Shown piece by piece: positions 24,301 to 35,960 of a stretch of 64,000 nt of DNA. The stretch is from Cannabis sativa (lineage: Eukaryota > Streptophyta > Magnoliopsida > Rosales > Cannabaceae). Position 1 is the stretch's first letter. Each line of letters starts with the position of its first letter. Made by a program: the position numbers and the translations under genes. Where the stretch lies: NCBI RefSeq assembly GCF_029168945.1, contig NC_083605.1:2053280-2117279 (forward strand), written 5' to 3'. The notes beneath the pieces are model-generated. The model worked only from the letters and a program-made list of their open reading frames with translations, did not search any database and was not told the DNA's origin.

Positions 24301-26503
24301 AAACAACTCGAAACAATCTTATCGAGCAAAACCCTAGCTACTAATTTAAGATTATATGTGTATATAGTTTCGCAAACCTTAAATTTTTCAAACCCCACCA
24401 GAAACTACGAAAGAATTTTTTGGGAAAATCAGTTGCATTGCAAACTATACGCGATTCAATGGCTTGAGAAAATATTCCGAAATCGAAGACAGTTGCATTT
24501 GGTGGATTAACTGGGCAATACTCATTCATCTTTCTCCAATTTTTCATGGGATGTTCTTCACCACACACAAATGGACCGGGATCACATTCGTGTTCATTTG
24601 TAGGATCTTTTCGAAGTTTATGACATGCTTTGTGCCAACAAGATGTCTCACGTACAATCGAATAAAAGTACCAAAACGCTCCAAATATCTATAAACACAC
24701 ACATATTTAATTAATTTACTAGTTATAAAGTTTAAAATGATAATATTTTATTGGTAAAATTAAATATGCATATGGATTATTACTCACATGACCAGAAATA
24801 ATATAGAGGAAAAATAAGAAGGTGCCTCTGACCCATACACGTCTAGCAAGTGAGTCGAAACTCGATCCCAACTCTTTTGCTGATAAGTAGACACGAAGAA
24901 TTCGAGGCACATATTGAAGAAGAAGTATTAAATTGATGAACTTTCTTGCATCCAAATATTCTAATCCAGTAATCTTTGAGAAGTGTATCAAAACTACCAC
25001 CTATAGATGAATAAATATAATAAATTAATTAGCTATATGTATAAATATATATGCTAACCATTTCACCTATTATTGGAAAAGTATTTGCATTGTTGAAAAT
25101 AAAATTTAAAATATAGCACATTTGCACTCATAAAAAAAATTGGCATGTGAGCATTTTATTTAAAAATATTCAAAAATTAGTAAGTGTGATATGTACATTA
25201 TATAAATATATATAATAGGTACCTGTGGAATTGGAAGAATGGCTAAAACATCGATTAGAAGATAAGGCCAAGGAAGGCCATGGAAAATGGATTGACCAAG
25301 TTGCATAGAGATGGTTAGGGCATCCTTAAGCCGAAATATGATGTGTAAAACATAGGCGAAATCGGTAAGAGATCGTAAAACAAGAGCTATGATCTTCATA
25401 TTGTTGTCTGTGTCAAGGCACTTTCCTTCATCTCTTACAATTGGAATGTAGAGGAACAATGGATCAATGGAGACTCCAATCACACATGAAGCTAAGAATA
25501 TTTTAGACCATTTTTTGGAGCTGAATGCTGCCCATGGATGATAGTGATCATCATCTTTTCTTCCAATACTATTCTTTATTGACTCACTACATTGTTAATT
25601 TGGATAATGATTATTATTTCTAATTTGTTAAGAGTACTATAGATATGTACAATCCAATATTATTAAGCTCCATTTAATCATCAAACAAAAACTTAATATA
25701 TGTATGTTTAATACTTCTAATAATTGAATACAAAAGGCTTGAAGTTTTGTGTGAAAATGTACTTTTTTTTTCAATTGTGAATGTTATACTATTAATCGTT
25801 CATGCACTTTATTGATTTGTTCAAATATTAATATTGTTTTCTTTTTTATTTGATGGGTGATTCCAAAATCAATTATAACTTCTTTGAGTTAATTATATGT
25901 ATTAATAACTAAAAAATTAGTATTATATAATGAATACATAATGAAGTGAGCTAATTTACAAATTCATTTTAAAGGAGAACTATTCACGGTTTAAAACCGT
26001 CGCCTCTAGTGTTATTTCCGATGGTCTTTAAGTGTGTCTTAAAAATTACGATTTTTTAAAAGAGAATTACCTACGGTTAAAAACTGTGGCATGTACTATT
26101 GGCAACAGTTTTAAACTGTGGCCTATACTATAGATAACAATTTTAAATTGTAGCCTATACTATAGGCCACGATTTAAAACCGTCATTTATAGTGTTATAG
26201 GCTACTATTTTTAACCGTCGTCAATTAGTTCAAATTTGAAAATTTTCATATAACGCGTTTTCTCTTGCTCCAATATAACACGTTTAGATCTAAAATTTTT
26301 CAAATCTATATATTTTTAAAATTTTTGTCACTCTCTCGAGAGCTCTGCCCTCTCTCTTTCTCATAGATGGCGGTCCACGTGCTCCATCACTCGTATCTCA
26401 TCTCTCGCTCTCTCTTTCACGAGCTCCACCATAGACGAAAGTCCGTTCAAACTCCACCATGGTCAGCCACGGCTATGAGCTCCACCATGAGAACCACCAT
26501 CAC

Positions 26504-26549
<46 letters not shown>

Positions 26550-29500
26550 CTCTCTCTCTCGTCCGAAGATAGACGCGCGACCACGAGCCACCACGACCAC
26601 CGATCAATCTTCTCTCTCTCTCTCTCATCCACTTTTTCTCGTAACTTCTTTATTGTTATTTTATTTTGGGATTTATGTATTTTTGAGATTTTTATATTTC
26701 ACAAATCATTGGAGATCTCGACTATTCGAGGATTTTAAGGCCAAACAAATCTCCCATCTTAGTTTTGAGGAGGATTAAGGCGATAATTTTTTTTGAGAAA
26801 TCACTATAGCAACGGTTTAAAACCGTGGGCTATACCTTAGTCCACGGTTTAAAACTGTCACCTATAGTATAGGCGATGGTTTTAAATTCTTTTATACTGG
26901 CATTTTTGTACTGTCGCCTATTCTACTCAGTATTCGCGACACTTGTATAGGTGACGGTTTTATAGACCATCAAAAATTCTTTACATGACGGTGTAAAATT
27001 GTTGGGAATTCTGGATTTTTTAGTAGTGATATCAAGTATGCAACTTTTCAATTTTTTTTAATAGTTTACAGTACTATCGACAATAAAGTTTTTGATATTT
27101 CAGTTTCCACACGCGCTTAATAAAAAAAATGAGATAAAACGTGTTTTTGACACGGTAGATTATTCCAAAATTTTTTTAAAGATTATTGCTAAGAATAATG
27201 TATTTTTAACATGTGTAATTTTGGGTGCAAAAATTGATTAAGAGATTATAGTATGAAGTTTTAGTTATCAATCCTCTAATTTGTGTTTCCTCCACCAACA
27301 TGGGACCATTGGCTGTAGTGAAAATAGTAAAGATATTCTTGTAGTAGAAAATGAGATAATAATGTGTCAGAAAATTAGAGATAAAAATTCTAATCTCAAT
27401 AGAATAAAACACATCAATCACTTTTGAAAAAGTAGAACAACATTATTTTCATGGGACCAAATATGACAATCTCATTCTTAAAAAATATTATTTATTTTTT
27501 TTGAAACAATTAAAAATATTATCTTATTTGTGCTATACAGTTTGGCTTTTTTTTAATATATATCTTTATATATTAAAGGTGCCTATCTAACGACATTTTT
27601 TGGTTTAACAGAATATACTTAAAAATAAAAGAATATTCTGTTAAATTTAACGATTAGGTTTGATCTCCCGTTAACAAATAAATCCAATAATTAAACCCAA
27701 AAAAAATTAAACAATCTTTTAAATATTAATTATATATTTTTAAATTAAAAAAATCATCTTAGCCACCTATCTCTCTAACAAACCTATATAGGGAGAATAT
27801 TAATAATTTTTTTTTTATTTATTTTTTAAAAAAAAATCTTTATTTTTTTGATTCCGATGCATAATGTGATGTTATTCTTTTTAATTGCTTTATTCATTTC
27901 TTTTCTATTCTAATGTGAATAAATTTTTGGCAATAGAGAGTCATCAAATTAGTCCAAGTGTTTGCACTCCATAATCTATATATCTATCTATAATATAGGT
28001 CATTATTCTTTTTTTAACCTATTAATTATACAGGTATAATTATTAATTTTAATTGATGATAAAATTTAATTTTTCTATTTTTCTATCATATAAGGATAAC
28101 TATTTTTTTTATTGTTATTATTTTTTTCACTATGATGTTTGTAGATATTTTTTTTTACTAAATAATTATTAAATATTAAATAGATTAATTAAAAATATCT
28201 AAATCATATACCATTTAAATTTAAATTTGATTAGATTTAATTCTGTATCTACTTTCTCATTATTTGTAATTGTTCTAAATCTGATCGTGCAAACTCATAT
28301 ATTAAACACAGTACTCCACCTTGAAACCGTTATCTGTTTTTTTTTCTTTCTTATTGGTTGGTGTTAATTCGCCCTGATGATGATAAGTGTCATGGTTTAG
28401 CAATATTTAATTTTTTCAAGAAAAAAATTTGTAATCTTTAAAAATAAAATATATTTAAAATCTTAAAAAGACTAAAATCTTAAATGAAATTAGCAATACG
28501 TGGCTCGGCACGTACATTCACCTAGTATATATATAAATAGTTAATTGTAAGTTATATTAGGTGCAATAATAAATAATAGTACTATTTATTTTTATTAAAA
28601 CAATAATGTTTAATTTAAATAATATTTATATACAAAAAACATAATAATATTAAAATTTATTATTAATTATAATTTTAATTTAATCATAATATTTTTAACT
28701 TTATAATTCTTTTCATTTTTATAGAAATATCATACATTTTTATTTTGTTTTTTTTTTATAATAATAGTAAGAAGATATTTTTTTGCTAACTGCAAGAGAT
28801 TACGTTACAACAAAATATAAATATTTTTTTATTTTATTGTTTGAAAAAAAAAACAATTAATAAAATATTTGTTTTATATGTGAATTGGATAAAAAATTGA
28901 TAATAAAAATTATTTTTTAAATATTTGCAATGAGTTTAAATTTTAAATTAAATATTAAAAAAGACACAAGTAATATAAAAAAATAAAAGATAAGTGAAAT
29001 ATTTAGAATAAATTTGAATAGTATTTTTAAAAAGGAATACCACTAGCTTTAATCGCATTAATATAATATATATTGTTTATTTATAGGGTTTTTTTTTTTT
29101 TATAGGACCACTAAAAAAACCCCATTAGTGGGGTACTTGAGTTTGATTTTTGTAGACATGAAAAATACTAGATTATATTCTTTTCAGATTTTATTTATGG
29201 AATCTCTTGTACTTTTCATCGTTTATGTATGATTTTTTTAAATACTCTAAACGTACAAAATACGAAATTCCTACTACCACAAATCCAAATAAAAAAACAT
29301 TATCCAAAAATACCAAAATAAAAATAGAAAAACAGTCTCTTTCCCTTCTTTTACTTAATAAAAAACCTAGTGCAAAAATATCTATAATATTTAGGCAAGA
29401 ACATGAACTAAAACCATTATACAAATACACCAACAATATTCAAAGAATTCATAGACACAATTGTGTATAATAATATTTCATTTGAAATTTATGATCCAAA

Positions 29501-30214
29501 ATCATAAACACCCATCAAAAGTAGAAATCATAGCATTTTCATCAGGGTAAATACTATTTTGGACCCTCTGTTTTACAAAAGTTACCAATTGGACCCTGTG
29601 TTTTGTTAAATGACAAAATGGACCCTGTATTTTCTAAAATAGTACAAATAGGACCCTGAATTGATTTTTTGTCAAAATAAAGTTTAATTATAATCCGATC
29701 TAAAAGTGCTATGACAAAACTGTTTACATTTTTTTATATCTGTTCGTATTAAGCATTGTCTTCAAGTTGTTGTATTTAAAAAAAAAAGTTGTCAAAAATT
29801 AAGCTCAGGGTCCTATTTTTACTATTTTAGAAAATACAGGGTCCATTTTGTCATTTAACAAAACACAGGGTCCAATCTGTAACTTTTGCAAAACACAGGG
29901 TCCAAAATGGTATTTACACTTTTCATCATCACAATATATACAAAATTTTGAAATTTGTTCATCAAAAAGAAAAAAAAAATAAAATTATATATTATATTTT
30001 TATTTATATTATATTTATATATTAGAAGTGACAAGAAGAACGGCAGGCAGAAAAAGAAAAAAAAAATATATATTATATTTTTTATTTAATTTTTACATAT
30101 GTAAAGAATTCTTATATTTATATATATATATATAAAAAAAAAAAGAAGAAGAAAATTAATATATACTTACCGCAATGAGTACTCCGAACCCTTTTCTTCA
30201 AGAATATTGTTCAT
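18359..30214 (-). CDS. CNGC: Cyclic nucleotide-gated ion channel (CNGC), copy 1, 8 exons
   Basis: Predicted plasma-membrane cation channel gated by cyclic nucleotide and calmodulin. Exons: 30214-30171, 25586-25223, 25000-24788, 24688-24378, 24174-24063, 23976-23755, 19396-19148 and 18886-18359. All have GT/AG junctions and matched phases, giving 680 aa. Membrane segments run from VIGVSIDPLFLYIP (S1) through the S4 segment LLLQYVPRILRVYL. The pore has SFWWGLKNL and filter GQN (residues 314-316), and S6 ends LFLYLIGNLQ. A C-linker follows, unusually present twice (exons 6 and 7). The cyclic nucleotide-binding domain (about 506-640) has YIIRKGEPLDMM and KGDFFGNELIEW. A degenerate IQ motif (TQRIFRCYRRNRK) lies near the C-terminus. 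Introns 1 (4.6 kb) and 6 (4.4 kb) hold Helitrons and MITEs. The last residues come from an inserted LTR. Which family member it is cannot be said. Confidence 0.9.
19465..19737. mobile_element. Degraded CACTA-type MITE, family 1, in intron 6 of CNGC copy 1
   Basis: It contains the family motifs ACAACTTTTTAGTCATAACA and TTGTTGTGACTAAAA in the right order, but both termini are mutated. Confidence 0.6.
19811..19840 (-). mobile_element. Helitron 3' terminus (second family) in intron 6
   Basis: Minus strand: the hairpin CCGCGCGAAGCGCGG, then TTTTGTTCC and CTAG, followed by T. This is the typical Helitron 3' end. The hairpin differs from those of Helitrons A to C. The 5' end could not be placed. 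It would lie to the right, within about 19.9-20.7 kb. Confidence 0.55.
20735..21520 (+). mobile_element. Non-autonomous Helitron A, intron 6 of CNGC copy 1
   Basis: Begins TCTTTATATATTAAAAGTGC and ends with hairpin ACGTGGCTTGGCACGT, then AACAATCACCTAG, with A before and T after. An internal ATTCTTGGTTTAAC is tandemly repeated near the 5' end. There is no coding capacity. Confidence 0.8.
25975..27028. mobile_element. Non-coding DNA transposon with AAACCGT palindromic repeats, intron 1 of CNGC copy 1
   Basis: Both flanks carry many copies of GGTTTAAAACCGT and GTCGCCTATAGT in both orientations. The core (26340-26640) is GC- and TC-rich. The right end reads GGATTTTTTAGTAGTG. The matching CACTACTAAAAAATCC left end was not found, so the element may be truncated. 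The open frame at 26367-26738 is driven by the TC microsatellite and is not supported. Confidence 0.55.
26507..26560. repeat. (TC)n microsatellite
   Basis: A TC run interrupted once by TATCTATC, within the core of the AAACCGT element. Confidence 0.9.
27563..28525 (+). mobile_element. Non-autonomous Helitron B, intron 1 of CNGC copy 1
   Basis: Begins TCTTTATATATTAAAGGTGC and ends with hairpin ACGTGGCTCGGCACGT, then ACATTCACCTAG, with A and T flanks. The first 200 bp are nearly identical to Helitron A. No helicase is encoded. Confidence 0.8.
29545..29919. mobile_element. Long-TIR MITE (about 110-bp arms) with 9-bp target duplication
   Basis: The left end GGGTAAATACTATTTTGG and the right-end reverse complement GTGTAAATACCATTTTGG begin inverted arms of about 110 bp built on GGACCCTGTGTTTT. 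The element is flanked by TTTTCATCA on both sides (29536-29544, 29920-29928). The sister duplication at about 2015-2035 lacks it. Nine-base duplications suggest a Mutator-like element. It lies in intron 1 of CNGC copy 1. Confidence 0.8.
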
Positions 30215-30403
30215 AACTCAAATATATAATTTATATATATATGTTTGTTAATTAAACTAGTTAATACTATGTGTTAACTATAATATATATAAATAATATT
30301 ATACTCAGCAGAGAAGGCTAGGCACTTCTTTGGGGTGATATACATAAAATTTATAATATATATGGATATATAGCTGTACTCATCATCAAGTAATATTTCA
30401 TAG

Positions 30404-30412
30404 CTATTTATA
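30404..30412 (-). promoter_or_regulatory. TATA box of CNGC copy 1
   Basis: TATAAATAG on the minus strand, about 190 bp upstream of the ATG at 30214, conserved at the same place in all three CNGC copies. Confidence 0.55.
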
Positions 30413-30659
30413 AGGCAATAATATCCTTCTTATATATACTTTTTCTTTCACTACATAATTGCTTAATTATTAGAGAGAGAAAGAAGAATATATAACATTA
30501 TGACAAAGACAACCTTCGTGTAGTTATATATATAAAGCAATGGTAACCTAAAAAAGTATCCTACCAATTTTAATGTGTAAAATGGAAAAAAAAAAAAAAA
30601 ACAATATAAGAGCATTAGTATAGTTTATTTTTTGAAAAATACTTCGATACTTTGAGACT

Positions 30660-30974
30660 CACTACAAGAAATGTCACTTTTACTAGGACATTTTTGTGCT
30701 GGCAAAAGTTAGAATTGCGCTGGTAAAATAGAATTTACTTGTGCTGTGTTGACAAAAGGGGGTTGGCAAATGAATGTTGGTATTAGAACTTTTGCCAGCA
30801 TAAAATGAAAAGCCCTGGCAAAGATGACTTTTCTCAGCACGTAAATGCACTGGTAAAAGTTAAATTTTAGCCACTGCAAATGTATGCTGGTAAAACTTTG
30901 ATCTCTTTGCCAGCTCAGTTTGCGAACCAGCGCATTAGCAAACTGTGCTGGTAAAAGTGACATTTCTTGTAGTG
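30660..30974. mobile_element. CACTA-type MITE, family 2, with ACT target duplication
   Basis: Ends CACTACAAGAAATGTCACTT and AAGTGACATTTCTTGTAGTG are perfect inverted repeats, flanked by ACT on both sides. The matching place in the sister duplication (about 2705-2715) is uninterrupted. It sits about 450 bp upstream of the CNGC copy 1 ATG. Confidence 0.9.
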
Positions 30975-31009
30975 ACTCCTATATGAACAAGACTCAATTA
31001 ATCAGGACC

Positions 31010-31310
31010 CAGACTTGGAAAATGGACTGAGATTGGACCCGGACCCGTACCCGCCCCGGACCCTCAACCCAGACTCGAACCCGCCCCAGACCTCGGACCC
31101 AAACTCAGACTAGGTCCCAAACCCATCTTGAACCATAGACCACAAACCCGGACTCGAACCTAAACCCGTACCCGCACCCCAACCCCACCCCCAACCCCCA
31201 AATCCCTAAACCTGTTCTAGGCCCCAGACCTGACCCCAACCCCGAAGCCAAAACCTGGACTCGTTCCAAACCCAAACCCGAATGGCCAAACCCCAAACCT
31301 ACTGGACCTT
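31010..31310. repeat. C-rich minisatellite with G-quadruplex potential on the minus strand
   Basis: Degenerate 6-bp units (ACCCGG/ACCCAG/CCCAAA), homologous to 2735-2985. At about 31176-31200 the plus strand has CCCC runs separated by one or two bases, so the minus strand has four closely spaced runs of four to five G. The block is 0.8-1.1 kb upstream of CNGC copy 1. Confidence 0.75.
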
Positions 31311-31555
31311 TTTTTTTAAAAAAAAAAAAAGAAAAAAAAAGGGATATAGAAACATAACTTTCCAACAATAAAAAACAACAAATAGAAAAATATATATGAC
31401 CCATGCATTATTACAATAATGACGTAACTCAAAAGATGCCTAAATGCGTCACTATATATTGCTTTTCGTTTGGTAGAGAGAGATCAATACTTTTTTGGAA
31501 TAATATATTAGTTTTTTCAAACATTCATCAACATGACTTATATTATATCTAAATT

Positions 31556-31946
31556 TTACTTAACAGTCAGTAGTTTCGTGATTCGCATCGCCTGAGAAAT
31601 GTCAAGTGGGATGATTCTGAGACTCTGCATGTATGAGACTACACAATCGAAGAGAATTTAAATAGATTGATTGGTACTACCTATATCAACAAGGTGCATC
31701 TTGTTTTGTGATAGCTCATCACGAAAGAACTCCACAGTTAAGCGTGCTTGACCTAGAGTAATTTTAAAATGGGTGACCTCCTAGAAAGTTTTCCCAAAAA
31801 GTGTGTAAGTGAGGACAAAGCACACTGTTGGTCTGTACGTAGGATCAGTCATCAGTCTATGAAGCAGCTAGAGTGGCGTACCCATGTATAAGAGTCATTG
31901 TTCCGTGGGTAAGGGCCCAATAAAAGCTTGAAGCAGGGACGTTACA
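31556..31946 (+). mobile_element. Cassandra-type LTR carrying a 5S rRNA-like sequence
   Basis: Contains GTTAAGCGTGCTTG and ATGGGTGACCTCCT, which match the internal promoter region of plant 5S rRNA. It ends GGGACGTTACA. Sequence and order match the copy at 47072-47500, apart from a gap of about 35 bp near 31583. Cassandra is a known small non-coding retrotransposon family whose LTRs hold 5S sequence. The left end is decayed and no target duplication is readable. Confidence 0.8.
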
Positions 31947-32036
31947 TATTTATTTCATGAGAATTTAATATTTTTTTGGTACTCATAATATAATTAGTTA
32001 CTTAAATTTATAGCATATGTTATTATAGTATATATA

Positions 32037-33435
32037 TGTTGCGATATTTTACACACGCAAGTGTACGTATCGTTTTAAGTAGTAAACTCACCAGGAGTGA
32101 GGTCGATCCCACAGGGATTGTAGTTAAGTACGTTAAAGTTAAACTTTTACTTCTATTTGGTTAAATAAAAGAATAGAAAAGAATGAAAAATAAGAAAACT
32201 AGTAAGAAGCAATAATTAAAGAGAATTGAAAGTTAATAAAAACTAGGACTTCGATTTCAATTGTTCCTATTGAATATGGCCTAATATGATTATTTTCCTA
32301 ATATTAATTTCTATGCAATAGCAGGTTTACTAAGGTAATTTATAGTCTTCTCAGATATATAAATCTCAATTACATGCAAACTTTCTACTCTCGTGATAAA
32401 TTTAACATGCAATAGGCTTTAAGCGTAAAAACTCTATAAGCTATCTAAACCATATAGGTACTCTTGTCCTATATCGAAATTCAGTTCTATTTTACTATAG
32501 CATATTTGACACTCACTTCTCAGATCTCGCATCAAAATCATAGACAATTAATTGGTGGTCAGATAATTAAAAGTAATTAAGCACAAATAAAATAGAATAC
32601 ATAGAAATTAGGGGGAAAATTAATCATATTAAAACCATAAACAATATCAAACAATATCCATCTAACCCTAATAAAGTGTTTAGTTACTCATGTTCATTGA
32701 AGCACAAATACACATATTAACTGATAGAAAAGAGATAAAAAAATAGAGAAGAGAAGAAAAGAAGAATGCTGAAAACCCTGCGCAGTATGTCTCCAGTATT
32801 GCAGTTGATCTCTCTACTCTGTATCTGAACTCTCACTTTTTTTTCTCTCTGAAAATTGCTTCCCTCAAATCAACTACAGTTCACCCTTTGTATAGGCTTT
32901 CAGGGACTAAAAAGATAGAAAAACACACATGTTAAATGCATATTCGAACTAGGAAACCCCAACACCCACGTGAGAGAAAAATACGATTTTTGTGCTGTTT
33001 TAGGGGGGCGGGCCGCGGCATGCTAAAGCCATGTCGCGGCCTGTGTTGGAAGTGATTTTTTTGCTGCGTTGACTTATAGTATTTTGGCCATAACTCTCTT
33101 AATATTTTTTGGAATTGGACGATTCAAGATGTTCCGGAAAGATAAAAGAGAGATCTAGAACTTTCATGTTTCGACTTTTTCCAAAATCTAATCAGAAGAC
33201 AGTCGAATTTAGGCTTGAAGTTTCAGCTTTATTTTCTTGCACAATTTTCTCTATTTTAAATATCATGATATTTTTATCTTTTTCCCATCTTTTTCTCTGA
33301 TATTTTTCTAATTTTCTTCTATTTTAAATCTGCAAAATAAAAGATAACAAGCGTAAAAATGCTCCAAACACGATTAAAACTCAATTAAAAATATACTAAA
33401 CTTAATCTAAAATTAATACTAAAAATAACCTAACA
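32037..33435. mobile_element. 1.4-kb LTR-like element with ATATA duplication
   Basis: Starts TGTTGCGATATTTTACACAC and ends AATAACCTAACA, giving TG...CA ends, flanked by ATATA on both sides (weak evidence in AT-rich DNA). It includes GTCGATCCCACAGGGATTG, a phrase I associate with a widespread plant repeat, without being able to name the family. No retrotransposon protein was found. It could be a solo LTR. Confidence 0.5.
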
Positions 33436-34387
33436 ATATATTATCAGAGTCGGCCTTAAAATTTGATGAGCTATAGAAAAAAAAAATAGGCCTTTATTTA
33501 GAGAAAAATATAATATGTTTCAAAATCAATAAAAAATTATGATTTAAAAAAGATAAATCTTTTCGGCCTCAAGGTTAGTGGTTACTATAAGCTTAGTCTA
33601 CTTATACCGAAGATCGCGCTTGTACATTATTCAAATATGTGTTAGAGATTTTATTATAATGGAAAAAAATTAAGATACATTACAATTTTATTGTAAAATA
33701 ATAAAATGATTAAAATAAGAGATTGATTAAATATATGTGTTACAACACACTTATATATATATTATATATAAGTAGAAGAAGAAGATTACAACACATGCAA
33801 TATAATATATATAGCAAGAGATGAATATATATAATACACCTCACTCACAATCTTGAGTGTAGATTAGTAGGGATCACCATGACTTGAACAAGGTATTACA
33901 CCTTTGTACAAAAACTTATTTCTTCCTATCTCTAAGCACTAAAGGAACTCTCGTGAAAATAGCTTTGGAAATTATCAAGCCTTTTAGGGTTTTCTAGAAA
34001 TATGTGCTTTCTTGGTAGAAAACTTTTCATCTCAATGAGTACATTAGACTCCTTTAAATAGTGTTTAGGTGATAACACTTAAGATTCAAAATACCACCTC
34101 ATTGCTCTCATATAAATGAGTACTAATACATTTTGTAACAACTATATATCATAACATTTGAATATATCATCAATTTTGTGTAACATCTTTTTTATTAACA
34201 TATGATCAACCAAAATAAGTTACAAAAGCAATTAACTTTGTAACATACACAATTTTATGTTACATAAATTATACATTACACAATTTATCTACTAAACACT
34301 TAGTATATATTATCCATATAATAACATATATTACCACATTTTAATCTACATATTATTATATTAAATAATATAACAATATGTGCCCAG
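33436..34387. other. Inserted repeat-like DNA, unclassified
   Basis: Absent from the sister duplication, so it arrived with or after the neighbouring insertions. It includes a leader-like stretch (CACTCACAATCTTGAGTG and following, near 33841), but no ends, duplications or coding frames could be established. Confidence 0.4.
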
Positions 34388-34691
34388 AATTTTAATCCAA
34401 CATATTATTATCATATATAGCTAGAATACAACAAGAAAAAGGAGTGGACACTCTCGAAAATAGAGGGAAAGGTTATACGAATTATTACTATGAAAATGGT
34501 ACATATAGGTTCTTAGTAAAAGGTAGGATATAGACAAATCTTTGGTTGTTACACATTTATTAAATATTATTTTAGAGCAAGAGAGAAACGTTTATTATCT
34601 TCATATTAAAAAAAAAGACCTTTCTTTTCCAAACTTACTTATTGGAGAGAGAATGAAGAATATTAAATAGACGACTGAGATGATTGTAAAT

Positions 34692-35538
34692 GGAAAATTT
34701 AAATTTCTATGCATGTATGCATTAGGGGATAAGTTTTTCCCTAAACTAATACTTTTCAACATTAAAAATATATGACCACTTTTCCAAAACCTCAAAAATA
34801 CCCTCTCAAAATTTCAAACCCTTTCTCTCTCCTTCCCTCAAACTGTCTCTGCCTCTTTTCCTTCGCCCGAACCCACATCACACAAACCCCCGACACAACC
34901 CACTCCGACTGAGACCCTCATCACCGCCCTTCGCCCGAACCCACATCGCACAACCCCCCACACAACCCACTCCGACTGACCACCCCGACCGAGACCCACA
35001 CCCACCATTCTGACCCTCATCACCGCGTCACGGAGGAGACCCGAGCGGTGCCCAACAATGTCCAAGGTTCAGATCTGCGATTTGGGTAAATCACAGTTTG
35101 GGAAAGACAATGGCACAATGGGATCCGATGTATGTGCGAAAAAATATAGTTTTTGGGTTCGACGGGTCCGATGGGACCCCGATGGGAGTCCGATGCATGT
35201 GCTGTAAATGGGAGTCCGACGGGTCCGATGGGGACCCCGATTGGGTCCGACAGGTCTGATGGGGACCCCGATGGGGCTCCGATGGGTATGAAGAAAGAGA
35301 GAAAAAGAGAGAGGGCGGGTTCGATGGGGACCCCAATTGGGTCCGACAGGTCCGATGGGGACCCCAATGGGGGTCCAATGGGTATGAAGAAAGAGAGAAG
35401 AAGAGAGGGGATATGGGATAATGTAAATGGGGGTATTTTAGGGATATTGTAAAATGTGTCATATCCCACAAATATTACATGTTATGTGTTTAGGAGAAAA
35501 GTATTAAGTATTTGTAAGCATAAAAAGTCAAATTTCCC
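34692..35538. mobile_element. TIR element with minisatellite core, 8-bp target duplication
   Basis: The left end GGAAAATTTAAATTTCTATG and right-end reverse complement GGGAAATTTGACTTTTTATG form imperfect inverted repeats of about 25 bp. TTGTAAAT flanks both sides. The sister duplication at about 3497-3505 has a single uninterrupted TGTAAAT. The core is GC-rich, with CCCACTCCGACTGA and GGTCCGATGGGGACCCC repeats. Open frames through it are repeat artefacts. A MULE or hAT relative is likely. Confidence 0.8.
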
Positions 35539-35960
35539 TTGTAAATTAAGCACGTGACCAATTAATAATTGATAGAGTAATTTGTGGTTAAATTCTACTA
35601 ACTATTATTTCACTTATATTTAATTCTCCAACTTCAAATTTAAATGGTAAAATTTTCCCACTAAATCGTTGATAAATTTAAAGTGTCATCCTGTCTACGT
35701 GTACTATCATGTATACATGGCATATTTATATTAGTCCACCTAATATAATTATTTAAAAATTATAAAAGAATTCTTTTAGAATTTATTTTAAAGTTAAAGA
35801 ACAATATTTCTCAATTTTGAAAAAATCAAATAATAGAAAATTATTTTTGTTATTTTTTTTCTTGTTTAAATAGAAATATGAGGTCAAAATCTAAAAAAAA
35901 AAATATCACCATTTTTAACATGTATTTATTTATCAACTAAATATACGAAGAATATTGAAA

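Larger units (their letters stand above)
29082..35580. repeat. Segmental duplication of CNGC upstream region (long copy)
   Basis: Collinear with 1607-3540. Insertions account for the extra length: 29545-29919, 30660-30974, about 31535-34387 and 34692-35538. It contains exon 1 of CNGC copy 1 and its promoter. Elements close to the start in the short copy have been pushed more than 5 kb upstream here, for example the GCACGTGA stretch at 35549. Confidence 0.8.

Noticed and set aside
26367..26738. Plus-strand frame of 123 codons
   Set aside because: Driven by the TC microsatellite within a non-coding transposon. No domain or partner exons.
31105..31404. Minus-strand frame with Gly-Leu repeats
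   Set aside because: Translation of the G-rich strand of the minisatellite upstream of CNGC copy 1.
31600..31800. Possible 5S rRNA gene
   Set aside because: Only the internal promoter part matches 5S rRNA, the rest is LTR, and the same arrangement recurs at 47072 with TG/CA ends and a 5-bp duplication. It is a Cassandra LTR and not an rRNA gene.
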